Part shown: positions 13,447 to 22,231 of the stretch, piece after piece
Layout of the letters: each line of letters starts with the position of its first letter
Numbering within the stretch: position 1 is the first letter of the stretch
Origin: a virus
Reading direction: 5' to 3' (one strand)
DNA length: 64,000 nt
IMG/VR virus record: IMGVR_UViG_3300013117_000236
Span: 1 to 64,000 of that record
Program-made: the position numbers and the translations under genes
The notes under the pieces: model-generated
The model's input: the letters and a program-made list of their open reading frames with translations, nothing else
What the model was told of the DNA's origin: nothing
Databases searched by the model: none

Positions 13447-13695
13447 ATGACACGATATTGTTATAAACATCAGCAAAAGTTCGTAGATGGGGCCTGTCCT
13501 GAGTGCGACAAAATAGGTTCTAACTTAGATAGAAAAGGGCTAAACTTAGATAGAAAAAGTCTAACAGGTGATAAGAATGAAGTGTCCAAAGTGCGGAAAA
13601 CAAAACGTGAAGTACAATCAAAAGAGACCAAAACATCCAAAAGGGACAAAGAATTACCCGAGGAGACATTTGACACACAAATCGGGGAGAGGTGA
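13447..13695 (+). CDS. Zinc-finger protein with charged tail, 82 aa
   Basis: N-terminal CYKHQQKF...CPECDK gives a C-x2-H/C-x2-C finger; the rest is Lys/Glu-rich and probably disordered. AGGAGGTAATT precedes the ATG. The tail is coded by the same DNA as the N-terminal half of the next gene, in another frame. Confidence 0.6.
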   Translation: MTRYCYKHQQKFVDGACPECDKIGSNLDRKGLNLDRKSLTGDKNEVSKVRKTKREVQSKETKTSKRDKELPEETFDTQIGER

Positions 13696-13768
13696 CTTGG
13701 TAAAAGATTGGAAACGAACTGATTTTACAGCTACTTGCAAGGATTGTAATTGGTCAGGAGAGATATGA
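13577..13768 (+). CDS. Zinc-ribbon protein overlapping the previous gene
   Basis: 63 residues: CPKCGKQN at residues 3-6 and CKDCNW near the end form a C-x2-C/C-x2-C zinc ribbon around a basic middle. AACAGGTGATAAGA gives a strong ribosome site for ATG 13577, so the 119-base out-of-frame overlap with the preceding gene is very likely real. Possibly a DNA- or RNA-binding adaptor. Confidence 0.65.
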   Translation: MKCPKCGKQNVKYNQKRPKHPKGTKNYPRRHLTHKSGRGDLVKDWKRTDFTATCKDCNWSGEI

Positions 13769-13769
13769 T

Positions 13770-14129
13770 ATGGGAACAGATTATTACGCGAAAATTCCTG
13801 CATGGAAAACTTTATACATGTTAGGAAGAAGAGATTTCGAGGATAATGAGTTGGAAGTATTTATTGATAAATATAAGGAGTTAGAAAAAGAGATAGAGAA
13901 CTTTAATTTTGATATGTTAGAACAAAGTTATAAAGGTACTATTTCACTTACTGATTTTGCCGATTTAATTCGACTCGCAAGAAGTGTTTATTATTTAATA
14001 GATAACTACTTCCCTAAATTCATGTTTCTGAAAATACTTAAAAGAGCAAAAGTGAAATTTGAAATTATAAATGATATAACAGTAGATATTTACGAACTTG
14101 AAAGGAAAGGTTGGTTATTAGTAGATTAA
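13770..14129 (+). CDS. Hypothetical helical protein, 119 aa
   Basis: Mostly helical, soluble protein with evenly distributed charges (DKYKELEKEIENFNFDMLEQ). Starts one base after the previous stop. No motif recognised. Confidence 0.55.
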   Translation: MGTDYYAKIPAWKTLYMLGRRDFEDNELEVFIDKYKELEKEIENFNFDMLEQSYKGTISLTDFADLIRLARSVYYLIDNYFPKFMFLKILKRAKVKFEIINDITVDIYELERKGWLLVD

Positions 14130-14130
14130 T

Positions 14131-14421
14131 ATGGAAAGAACTAAAGTTACTAGAGATAAAGAGGGCAATTTAAAGAATATCGCCTTCACCGAAAAAGAGG
14201 GTCGGAATGCGTTAGTTATTTATATTGATAAGAAAACTAAAAGACCTTCTATTTTTTGGACTGTTCAACCCGAGGATGCGCCAGCGTTCGCCGCCACCTT
14301 AGAGTTTCTAATGAAGGAGTTTAAAAATAGGATTTTCCAAGATATACATGATGGTACTAAGTATCACGACGAGGAGGAATCTGCTCCGAAAAGAGATGGT
14401 AATTTAAGATATATAGGTTAG
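14131..14421 (+). CDS. Hypothetical protein, 96 aa
   Basis: Short alpha/beta protein (NALVIYIDKKTKRPSIFWTV, then a helix). It directly precedes the AAA+ ATPase and may be its partner, but there is no motif to say so. Confidence 0.55.
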   Translation: MERTKVTRDKEGNLKNIAFTEKEGRNALVIYIDKKTKRPSIFWTVQPEDAPAFAATLEFLMKEFKNRIFQDIHDGTKYHDEEESAPKRDGNLRYIG

Positions 14422-14431
14422 GTGGAGATGG

Positions 14432-15697
14432 ATGACACTGTTAGACAGTTTGTGGACCTTGTGGAAAGAATACGTAGATTATTATGTTGTAGGTAATTCG
14501 GAACTTAAAAAGATAATGTTCCATGTTTTTCTAGGTGTAGTTCTAACTACTAAAGGTTATGGCTACGCCGAAAGTGGTAAAAAGAAGAGCGTGCGTTTTC
14601 ACACTTTTATGATTCAGGATTCTGGTACAGGTAAAAGTCAGATGATGAAAGCATACCACGACCTAGTAAAAGATTACGCTGGTATTGAAATTAATAAATC
14701 ATCTCGCGCAAGAATGACAGTGAAAGATAATGAAGCTTCTTTAACAGGTAGTGTTTATAGAGACCAGAGAACAAGTAAGATAGTAAAGAGAAAAGGGATG
14801 TTACATTACTTGTACACTCTTTGTTGGGATGAAGGTAGCATTTTACTTAAACCTTCCGCGTTTATGGATATAATGACCGACGTTTTTCAGGTTGTTATGG
14901 ATGAACCAGGACGTGTTTCTAAAGGAATGAAACTCGGTAATATAGAGTATCCTACTGATGTTACTTTAGTTGCGGGTTCCTATATGTTTGACGCATTTAG
15001 AGAAACATTAATAACTAAAGGATTTCTCCAGAGAATGTTTTTATTTCATAAAGAATTCACGCCTAAAGAGAAGCGAGACATTAGAATTGGTGTTAATTTA
15101 ATGAAGTTACATACAGACCCTGAAAAAATAGAAAAAATAAAACGTGCAATTGCTGTACAAATTGATAGAATACCAACGTTAGTTGACCATATTATTAAGT
15201 TTAATCGCGAAGATGTATTAGTCTTTAATGAAGAACTAGAGAACATGTATGGAAAATTCTTTGATAGACAGTTTGGAGGCGAAAAACAACGAGTTTTAGA
15301 AACATTCTATAGTAGGATTCATATTCTGGTTGATAAAGTTGCCACCATAAAAGCGATAATAGAAGGAAAAAGTGAAGTTGACATAGAAGATTTGAAATAT
15401 GCACGTATGACATGTCAAATGCATATAGATAGTTTACTCGCTTTGTTTGAATTCCTGAAAGCTGGGAAAGTTTTAACTGTTCCTGAAGAGAGACAAAACG
15501 TAATACTTTCGCTAGTTAGGCAGAATGATGGTAAATTGATGCAAAAAGAACTGATGACAAGGTTAAAAGAAATGAAAGATGCAGGTAATTGGGATTTGGG
15601 GATGAATAAAACGCTCAAACTGATAGAAAATATGGAAAGGTCTAGTAGAGTGCACGTACAAATTTTGAAAAAAGGTGCGAAACTACTTTTTGTTTGA
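14432..15697 (+). CDS. AAA+ ATPase, MCM-like replicative helicase candidate
   Basis: 421 residues. Walker A DSGTGKS at about 63-69 followed by Q, as in MCM (GDPGTAKSQ), Walker B LCWDEG at about 130-135, a helicase-type insertion, and an arginine-finger-like GFLQRMFLF near 197-205 that parallels the SRFDL segment of MCM. The C-terminus (from about 355) looks like a winged helix, as in MCM. The N-terminal OB/zinc domain of cellular MCM is missing. Likely the viral replicative helicase; a DUF3987-type ATPase is the alternative. GGTGGAGATGG precedes the start. Confidence 0.65.
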   Translation: MTLLDSLWTLWKEYVDYYVVGNSELKKIMFHVFLGVVLTTKGYGYAESGKKKSVRFHTFMIQDSGTGKSQMMKAYHDLVKDYAGIEINKSSRARMTVKDNEASLTGSVYRDQRTSKIVKRKGMLHYLYTLCWDEGSILLKPSAFMDIMTDVFQVVMDEPGRVSKGMKLGNIEYPTDVTLVAGSYMFDAFRETLITKGFLQRMFLFHKEFTPKEKRDIRIGVNLMKLHTDPEKIEKIKRAIAVQIDRIPTLVDHIIKFNREDVLVFNEELENMYGKFFDRQFGGEKQRVLETFYSRIHILVDKVATIKAIIEGKSEVDIEDLKYARMTCQMHIDSLLALFEFLKAGKVLTVPEERQNVILSLVRQNDGKLMQKELMTRLKEMKDAGNWDLGMNKTLKLIENMERSSRVHVQILKKGAKLLFV

Positions 15698-15731
15698 ATT
15701 TTCTTTAATTTCGGTTAACTTTTTAAACACG

Positions 15732-15740
15732 TATATAAAT
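15732..15740 (+). promoter_or_regulatory. TATA box of the packaging/head operon, leaderless start
   Basis: TATATAAAT centred about 30 bases before ATG 15766, with A-rich sequence (AAACACG) upstream as a BRE. The expected start falls within a few bases of the ATG, and no ribosome site is present, so the first mRNA is probably leaderless. Confidence 0.7.
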
Positions 15741-15765
15741 ATTAACGGCTAATATAATAATCACT

Positions 15766-16479
15766 ATGCTCAAATTTGAAGAGGATAGACTTAGTTGGGA
15801 TTATAATATCCCACGAAGTGTGATTTTTGAATTTGTAAACTATAATAATTGTCCAATATGTCAACATGAGGAGATAAGAGAATGGACAGCACCTTATATT
15901 GTTGCCTTAGTTCCTTTTGATAGAGTTTGTTATTTATTAAAGAAATATTTCGATTACGTTACTACACCTGAAATTGTTTCCAATCACCAAAAACATATAA
16001 GGGTAAAATTTATGCCAAAAGAAGAGATTGTAGCAGAAGCAATAAATCAGTTAAAGACAATCGAGTCTGATGTATCACAACAGATTGACGAGAAGAAAGT
16101 TATTGAGAGTGCTATAAGAGGACTTTTTGCCCGAAAGATACAGTTAGAAATGGAGGCGAATTACGGTAGAGAGTACATGGGTGTAATTAATAGTCTTAAC
16201 AAGTGGGTTGAATTGAAGTCAAGGTTAAAGGGAGACATAAAAACCGAAGATTCTGTCTCACTTGTTGATGTAATTAAAAATTTAGCTAGGGGGAATAATG
16301 AATCCAATGTTTCACCAACACCAGAACAACGTGTTACCCGGTCAAGAGTTATTACCAGAGATGGAACGAAAGAAAGTATCGAGTACTTTGTTAGAGGATA
16401 TCCGGAAAGTAGACATATGCCAAGTAATAAACTCGATATTCCGAATAAGGAACAACCAGGGAAAATTAATAGACTATAA
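15766..16479 (+). CDS. Putative small terminase subunit / TerL partner
   Basis: 237 residues. C29-x2-C32 and a downstream His pattern at the N-terminus, a middle resembling an HTH (FDYVTTPEIVSNHQKHIRVK) and a helical C-terminus with a charged tail. Position directly before, and overlapping by 182 bases, the large terminase, and its role as first gene of the packaging operon, make a DNA-recognising small terminase the best guess. There is no sequence proof. Confidence 0.55.
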   Translation: MLKFEEDRLSWDYNIPRSVIFEFVNYNNCPICQHEEIREWTAPYIVALVPFDRVCYLLKKYFDYVTTPEIVSNHQKHIRVKFMPKEEIVAEAINQLKTIESDVSQQIDEKKVIESAIRGLFARKIQLEMEANYGREYMGVINSLNKWVELKSRLKGDIKTEDSVSLVDVIKNLARGNNESNVSPTPEQRVTRSRVITRDGTKESIEYFVRGYPESRHMPSNKLDIPNKEQPGKINRL

Positions 16480-17965
16480 GGTTATTGAACCTCATCAAAA
16501 GATATTAAGAACCGGGTTACTGGGTGACCAGAGTGCGTTGTATAGGATAATAAATAAAGGTAGACAAGGAGGTTTCTCTTTCTTACTTAATGTAGAATGT
16601 TTAATGATTGCTCAATTAATGCCCAATACTAATCAATTTTATGTTGCTACTAAAGAAGACCTCGCCGAAGATTGGTTAAAAAAGAGTGATAAGTTAGCTC
16701 GTGATGCGCGCCTCTTTCCTAATGGTGAACCAGTAATTGATATGGATTATGTAAAGTCAAAAAATTTAATGAAATATATAAAACATTTCCCTAATAAGTT
16801 TAAGAAACAAGTTGAACACTCATTTATAATTGGTTGTGCTGCATCACCTTCTGGTACTCAAGGAATGACAGGGATTAATATTGTTTTAGATGAGTTTGCT
16901 AGAATGAATAAAACTAAAACGTTACAGAAAGATTTATTTAACGCAATTAGATACTTTATTTCTCAGGGTGGGCAGATGACTATACAATCTGTACCTTTAG
17001 TGAGGTCGGATTGGTTTTGGAAACTTTATGATAATGCTCCAAAGTACATGTTGTCACCATATTATTGCCCAATAATTGAAAATTGGGAAGAAATTGATTT
17101 AAATAAAGATTTAAGAAATCAAAAACTTAAAATACCTTATTGGTGGACTGATATTAATGAGTTAGAACAGATTAGGAGAGCAGATTTAGATTCATTTAAA
17201 CAAGAGGTTTTGGGAATTCCTGCGGATATACTGTATAGATTCATACCTCCTGAATTATGGTTATCATGTATTGATAGTACATATAAATTTAGAAATGATA
17301 ATCAGGGTTTTTATAGGATTGGTGTTGATATTGGACAGAAGAGAGATACAACAGTAGCTACTGTTGGTGAAATTATTGGTGACCACATTTGGGAACGTTA
17401 TATTTATGAGTCACAAAAACCATATAATGAACAAATACCAGAATTAATACAATTATGCGAGTGGTTTAAGCCAATAGAACTTAGGATTGATAATACTGGT
17501 GTTGGTGTTCCAATTTCTGACGCGTTAGAAGGTACTCCAGGAATGCCACCAATAAAGAGGATTGAATTTGCTTCTTATATTGAGTTGGAAAAGAAGAAAA
17601 CTAGAATGCCAACTTATTTGTCAGAGTGTTTCAAGAATATGTTATTAAATAAACAATATCATGCAGTAGAGAATTCAACTGCGACACAGCATGTATTGAG
17701 AGTTGAGAAGATTGTTACTGATGCTAATGTTATAAGATTTACAGGTAAAAAAGGTAATCAAAGAGATGACCATTATTGGAGTAAGGCGATTTTAGCAGCA
17801 AGTTTTGATATGTTAAATAGAGGAGCTGTATTTTCTGTACCTAAAGAGAAAACGTTTACTTCGAAGGGGGATAAACGTAGAGCTACGGGAGTACAGAAAC
17901 TAAAATCAAATGCGATAAATCAATCGTTTAGGGAAAATAGAGGAGGTAGTTATTTAGCATGGTAG
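16298..17965 (+). CDS. terL: Large terminase subunit (TerL)
   Basis: 555 residues. ATPase domain: Walker-A-like NKGRQGG at about 86-92, Walker B INIVLDEF at about 193-200. RNase-H nuclease domain: GVDIGQKRD with D344 and D350, LRIDNTGVG with D398, and RDDHYW near 505. It cuts and pumps viral DNA into proheads through the portal. AGGGGGAATA precedes ATG 16298; an internal ATG at 16361 would remove only 21 residues and lacks a ribosome site. The stop overlaps the portal start. Confidence 0.93.
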   Translation: MNPMFHQHQNNVLPGQELLPEMERKKVSSTLLEDIRKVDICQVINSIFRIRNNQGKLIDYKVIEPHQKILRTGLLGDQSALYRIINKGRQGGFSFLLNVECLMIAQLMPNTNQFYVATKEDLAEDWLKKSDKLARDARLFPNGEPVIDMDYVKSKNLMKYIKHFPNKFKKQVEHSFIIGCAASPSGTQGMTGINIVLDEFARMNKTKTLQKDLFNAIRYFISQGGQMTIQSVPLVRSDWFWKLYDNAPKYMLSPYYCPIIENWEEIDLNKDLRNQKLKIPYWWTDINELEQIRRADLDSFKQEVLGIPADILYRFIPPELWLSCIDSTYKFRNDNQGFYRIGVDIGQKRDTTVATVGEIIGDHIWERYIYESQKPYNEQIPELIQLCEWFKPIELRIDNTGVGVPISDALEGTPGMPPIKRIEFASYIELEKKKTRMPTYLSECFKNMLLNKQYHAVENSTATQHVLRVEKIVTDANVIRFTGKKGNQRDDHYWSKAILAASFDMLNRGAVFSVPKEKTFTSKGDKRRATGVQKLKSNAINQSFRENRGGSYLAW

Positions 17966-19557
17966 AAGAAAAAGGAAAATCGGGAGAGGAAGTAAAGATA
18001 GAGAGAAGAGAGGAATTAGAGGCTAAAATACAGAGTTACATAAAAGATACCACAAGTATGCCTATTCAGGTATTTGGAGCACATGCAGGTTCATCTGTTA
18101 GTGCGGCAGTAGAAGAAGCAACTGCAGGAGCTACTCCTCCTGAAGAATTTGCAGATATTAATGTAGATGATAGAGCAGTAAAAGTAGTTATAGATAGAGG
18201 AGATACAGGTTGTGAGTGGGCTTATGAGAACGATGTTGCAGTTTATAACAATTTACAAAGATTAACTAATACATTTAATAACGGTTATGAAGTTGTAATA
18301 ACTGATAGAGAAATGGAAGATAATAGAGCCGCAAAGAGAGCGAAGGAATACTTAGAATTGAAAAAAGAGGAATTAGAGTTACAGAAGAAAACAGATGTAC
18401 TAATAATAAATAAAGGAATTTTTGGATTTGGAATATTAAAGAAAAGAGTTAATAATGGTAATGAAATAATAGGTTTGGTTCCTTTAGATTGTCACGAGGA
18501 TAGGTGTGTACCAATCATAAATTCAATGACAGGTGAGTTAGGAGGAGAAACAGGTTTAGGATTAGACCCTAATAATGAAAAAGCAGAAGTTGCTTTAATA
18601 CAGAAAGGTAAAGTTGCAAAGTATGACGCAGAAGGTAATATAAGTTATACAGACAAACCTTTTTACTTTGCAAAAGAGGAGATTATTGCACTTCCAGGTA
18701 ATGAGAGAGGAAAGTTTAAAGGGATATCTGCTGTACGAAGAGTACTTAGGTTAGTTGAAATTAAGAAGACACTTGAAAATGTTGTAGAATTTATTGTACG
18801 AAGATATGGTCCACAAATTTGGATAATTGTAGGTAATAAAGATTACAATTTATCTAATACAAGAATACCGGAAGGCTATTTGAGAGATTCAGATGGTAAC
18901 CCTATTGATTTAGATATTGCTAGAAAAAATTATAAGAATGCAATATTTAAAGATATAGAAGATGGAATACAAAAATGGGTAGAAGGAGAAACAATGTTGC
19001 AAATTGCGGAATATGGAATTGAACCTGTAATGAAAGCACCACAAACTAATTTGTTCCAATATTCAAGATATATAGACCTATTTGCAGATTATATTAAAGT
19101 TGGAATATTTGGTTTAGATGTTGCAGGTAGAATTGATGTTACTTCTGCAATAATGCAGGATAGATTGTATAGAGACCTAAAAGACCGTGCAAGGAGAGAA
19201 AGAGCTCACATTGAAAATCTATTACATAGAACGTTAACAATACCTTTACTCAAAAGTAAGGGATTTTCAGATAAGGTAATTAATGTTGTTAGATATCAAT
19301 TTTTACCATTAGATAAAACAGACTTTAAAGAAGATGCAGAAATGGAAAGGTCAAGAAGCATGACAGTTAAAAATTATATGGACGCAGGTGTAAAAGTTCC
19401 TAAATATTTGCAAGAGAGATGGGGACTTAAAATTGAAATGAATGAAGGAAGCGGAATGAACGGAGATAATAATGAGCCACCACAAACGCCACCTGAGAAT
19501 CAAGAGACGCAGACTCCGCCGCAAGAGGGTTCTCCTAGGAGGGAGAGAAGAAGATGA
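17959..19557 (+). CDS. Portal protein
   Basis: 532 residues, the usual portal length, placed right after TerL. The central part has the beta-rich clip/wing and long stem helices (for example IKKTLENVVEFIVRRYGPQIWI), and the C-terminus is a disordered Pro/Glu/Asn tail ending in Arg residues. Forms the dodecameric ring through which DNA enters and to which neck proteins attach. Overlaps the preceding stop by 7 bases. Confidence 0.85.
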   Translation: MVEEKGKSGEEVKIERREELEAKIQSYIKDTTSMPIQVFGAHAGSSVSAAVEEATAGATPPEEFADINVDDRAVKVVIDRGDTGCEWAYENDVAVYNNLQRLTNTFNNGYEVVITDREMEDNRAAKRAKEYLELKKEELELQKKTDVLIINKGIFGFGILKKRVNNGNEIIGLVPLDCHEDRCVPIINSMTGELGGETGLGLDPNNEKAEVALIQKGKVAKYDAEGNISYTDKPFYFAKEEIIALPGNERGKFKGISAVRRVLRLVEIKKTLENVVEFIVRRYGPQIWIIVGNKDYNLSNTRIPEGYLRDSDGNPIDLDIARKNYKNAIFKDIEDGIQKWVEGETMLQIAEYGIEPVMKAPQTNLFQYSRYIDLFADYIKVGIFGLDVAGRIDVTSAIMQDRLYRDLKDRARRERAHIENLLHRTLTIPLLKSKGFSDKVINVVRYQFLPLDKTDFKEDAEMERSRSMTVKNYMDAGVKVPKYLQERWGLKIEMNEGSGMNGDNNEPPQTPPENQETQTPPQEGSPRRERRR

Positions 19558-19811
19558 ACATTTACGGAGGACCAGCAGCGGGGGTAGCACTAGGTAAATT
19601 TCAACAATTACAAGGGAGCGATTTTAGTGGTAGTGATGGAGATTCAAATAGAACAGTTACTCTAACGAATACTCCTTTAACTTCTGGGACTGCCCTCATT
19701 TATATTAATGGAAGACTTATACATAAAACACAAGAATATTCTATAAGTGGTAGTGTTTTAACTATAATAGGTGCTTTATATGATAACTCATATATAGATG
19801 TGTGGTACTAA
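19554..19811 (+). CDS. Small beta-rich structural candidate, 85 aa
   Basis: Beta-strand-rich sequence (RTVTLTNTPLTSGTALIYIN, then GSVLTIIGALYDNSYIDVWY) like an immunoglobulin-type domain or head-fibre tip. ATGA overlap with the portal gene. Structural role inferred from place and fold. Confidence 0.55.
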   Translation: MNIYGGPAAGVALGKFQQLQGSDFSGSDGDSNRTVTLTNTPLTSGTALIYINGRLIHKTQEYSISGSVLTIIGALYDNSYIDVWY

Positions 19812-20686
19812 TGAAATTATTATTATCTATTATAATATCAATATTAATGTTTATGGGAAGTGTGCAAGCGTTAGATTTTGACCCTAGAGGTAATATTATT
19901 GGTAGACATACTTGGAAAATAATTAATTTTACGGAAATAGATGCGGAGGACGCGAATTTCAACGGGACTACTAATATGAGTACAGGGTACGTTAATATTT
20001 TAGGGATAAACTACACCTCACCCCAGCATCCTTTACAAGTAAGGGGAATAATGGCGAGTGGGACATCAGATACTACATATGGTGAAATAAGGGCTTATGG
20101 TAACGGGCCAAGCTCTAACATAGGAGGAAGGAATTTGTTGTACACAGCAGCTAACTATGATACTGTTGTAAATTATTACTTAATTAGGGCATGGCAGGAC
20201 ACATTAAGAATAGGACGGGAAACTAATTCGGATTTAGTTTTAGACGAGTCAGGAAACATAGCAATAGCAAATGACCTTAATGTGAGCAATAACGTGAATG
20301 TGAGTGAAAATATTACAGCCCAGTTTCATGTTGGAGCTTTAGACACTGGAACTATTCAAATTATAGATGACATAGATAAAGACCATATAGAGGGAGATGT
20401 AAATACTTTTGTAGATGTGGCAGGAGATAATTGGGAAGGTAACATGACTATGGGGACTAACAAATCTATAAGCATAGGGAATCAAACAAGCTGGGGTGAC
20501 CAAATTTGGTTTGATATGGTTACGGCAGTTAAGATGTTTGTCGGACAATTAGCTGTTTTAGGAAACCTGACTTTGAGCGAAGAAATGACGCATCTGGACA
20601 ACAAAAGAGAATACTGGGGCACTGATTTGGATTGTTGGGATGTATACAACTCAACCCATTTAATAAGGAAGTGTGCGCCATTATGA
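19811..20686 (+). CDS. Secreted, sequon-rich fibre-like protein
   Basis: 291 residues from the ATG overlapping the previous stop (TAATG). N-terminal signal peptide (MKLLLSIIISILMFMGSVQA), then a beta-rich, repetitive domain with about a dozen N-x-S/T sequons and phrases such as NVSNNVNVSENIT typical of archaeal surface fibres. It should be exported and N-glycosylated by the host. Odd for a tailed virus, whose particles assemble in the cytoplasm: perhaps it decorates the host envelope or blocks superinfection. Confidence 0.7.
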   Translation: MKLLLSIIISILMFMGSVQALDFDPRGNIIGRHTWKIINFTEIDAEDANFNGTTNMSTGYVNILGINYTSPQHPLQVRGIMASGTSDTTYGEIRAYGNGPSSNIGGRNLLYTAANYDTVVNYYLIRAWQDTLRIGRETNSDLVLDESGNIAIANDLNVSNNVNVSENITAQFHVGALDTGTIQIIDDIDKDHIEGDVNTFVDVAGDNWEGNMTMGTNKSISIGNQTSWGDQIWFDMVTAVKMFVGQLAVLGNLTLSEEMTHLDNKREYWGTDLDCWDVYNSTHLIRKCAPL

Positions 20687-21588
20687 AAAAAATATTGTTT
20701 GTCCTTGCACTAATAGTATTTATGAATTTTTCAGTTTCAGGAAGCTCGGCAGATTTGGTTAAGATAACGAACTTTACTTGGGATGGAAGCCTTGAGGAGC
20801 AGACAACAATACCACCAAGTTATATAAGAAATGACAATATAGACGATATTGAACTCGGTTCTTTTGGTTTGAATAGAGTTCCACAAAGCCAAGACATTAA
20901 CCACAGAATAGACTTTGATATTAATTTAACACCTTTTGACCAGTTGGGTGATTTGGAAGGTCTTGATATTGAAAGGATAAAATTTCACATTTACATAATA
21001 CAGAACGCCTCTTCAGATTCAGACATTCTAAGGCTGAGAATCAGTCACATGGAACAGAACTCAACCCAGTATCCTGATGTGCCGCAGATAGGAAACTTTT
21101 TATTCTGGAACGACACAGCCAACGGAACATTATATCATCAAAGTAACATATTCGGAATTAATGACACTGGTATAAATTTAACTCTTACAAATGCGGGAAG
21201 CGATTATATTGAAGCTAAACTTAAAGCAGGAGACTTTTTTCCATCATTAGGATTTTCATTATCACAAGAAAATAGACCAAGACAGACAGACTGGACAAAG
21301 ATGCTTATAGGGGCTTCAACGAACTCAAACCAAACGAGAGTTCCTGTCGTTTGGATTGATTATAATCTTGACCCATGTTATCCTTCTAAAATTGGAACTT
21401 GGTTTATAAATCAGACCTGTAATATAACAACAGATAGGGACAATACAGGCTACCTGCTTCATGTCGGGAGCAATGGAAACGTTAATATTGAAGGTGACGG
21501 CAGGGTTCATACTTCAGAAGAACAGTGGGATAGAGGAAGCGTGCTAAGTATTAGTCATGGAGGAGAGTACGCATTGATAAGGAGTTAA
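20683..21588 (+). CDS. Secreted, sequon-rich surface protein
   Basis: 301 residues beginning with a signal peptide (MKKILFVLALIVFMNFSVSG). The mature part is beta-rich with about ten N-x-S/T sites and four cysteines towards the C-terminus. ATG 20683 overlaps the stop of the previous gene, so both secreted proteins are coupled. Function unknown; same questions as for its neighbour. Confidence 0.65.
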   Translation: MKKILFVLALIVFMNFSVSGSSADLVKITNFTWDGSLEEQTTIPPSYIRNDNIDDIELGSFGLNRVPQSQDINHRIDFDINLTPFDQLGDLEGLDIERIKFHIYIIQNASSDSDILRLRISHMEQNSTQYPDVPQIGNFLFWNDTANGTLYHQSNIFGINDTGINLTLTNAGSDYIEAKLKAGDFFPSLGFSLSQENRPRQTDWTKMLIGASTNSNQTRVPVVWIDYNLDPCYPSKIGTWFINQTCNITTDRDNTGYLLHVGSNGNVNIEGDGRVHTSEEQWDRGSVLSISHGGEYALIRS

Positions 21589-21589
21589 T

Positions 21590-21949
21590 ATGGAATATAA
21601 AACAATAGCAGGGATATTGACCGTTTTGATTCTAACTAATCTCGGAACTATGTATGTAATAGAAGATGATGGGTTTAAAAACTGTTCTGGGAACTGGAAA
21701 TTCAATAAATACACAGGACAATATGACTGCGAAAGTCGAGGAATAAGTGAATGGTGTTTTAAAGTGAGTGGAGACGACCCGTTAGAAGGATATAGGTGTT
21801 ACCTCGGAAAAGTTACCGATAACATGGAATATGTGAAAATTATAGGGAATAATTGTGAATATATATGCCCACTTATAGACGGAGAATTGAAATCATATAC
21901 TTTATGTAAGTGTGGAAACAGAGAAACATATGCAGGAGAATTGATATAA
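21590..21949 (+). CDS. Membrane-anchored cysteine-rich protein, 119 aa
   Basis: One N-terminal transmembrane segment (about residues 5-22), then an extracytoplasmic domain with about ten cysteines, probably disulphide-bonded, and one sequon. Third member of the exported set. Function unknown. Confidence 0.6.
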   Translation: MEYKTIAGILTVLILTNLGTMYVIEDDGFKNCSGNWKFNKYTGQYDCESRGISEWCFKVSGDDPLEGYRCYLGKVTDNMEYVKIIGNNCEYICPLIDGELKSYTLCKCGNRETYAGELI

Positions 21950-22227
21950 TGGTGAAATTAGACGAAGTGAGTATGGAAATAGGAAAATTAAAATCGTCAG
22001 TTAAAAGTATTATTAAACACATGGACGGGCATCATATTGCGGCAATGAAAAGATTTGATAAAGTAGATTTACATTTTGAAAAACTAAATAATACTGTAAT
22101 AAAAAATGAAAATAGAATAAAACATTTAGAAAATAGTAGATGGACATTGAAAAAAGCTTCTTTAACGATAGGAGTTATTGCTACCATTGTAGGGATATTA
22201 ACATCTATTATTATAATAATAAGGTGA
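21949..22227 (+). CDS. Coiled-coil protein with C-terminal membrane span (XhlA-like)
   Basis: 92 residues: an N-terminal coiled coil (VSMEIGKLKSSVKSIIKHMD and on) and one C-terminal transmembrane helix (SLTIGVIATIVGILTSIIIII). The layout matches the XhlA/haemolysin-associated family found with phage holins. ATG 21949 overlaps the TAA of the previous gene. Could act in membrane disruption at lysis, or anchor the neighbouring secreted proteins. Confidence 0.55.
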   Translation: MVKLDEVSMEIGKLKSSVKSIIKHMDGHHIAAMKRFDKVDLHFEKLNNTVIKNENRIKHLENSRWTLKKASLTIGVIATIVGILTSIIIIIR

Positions 22228-22231
22228 TATA

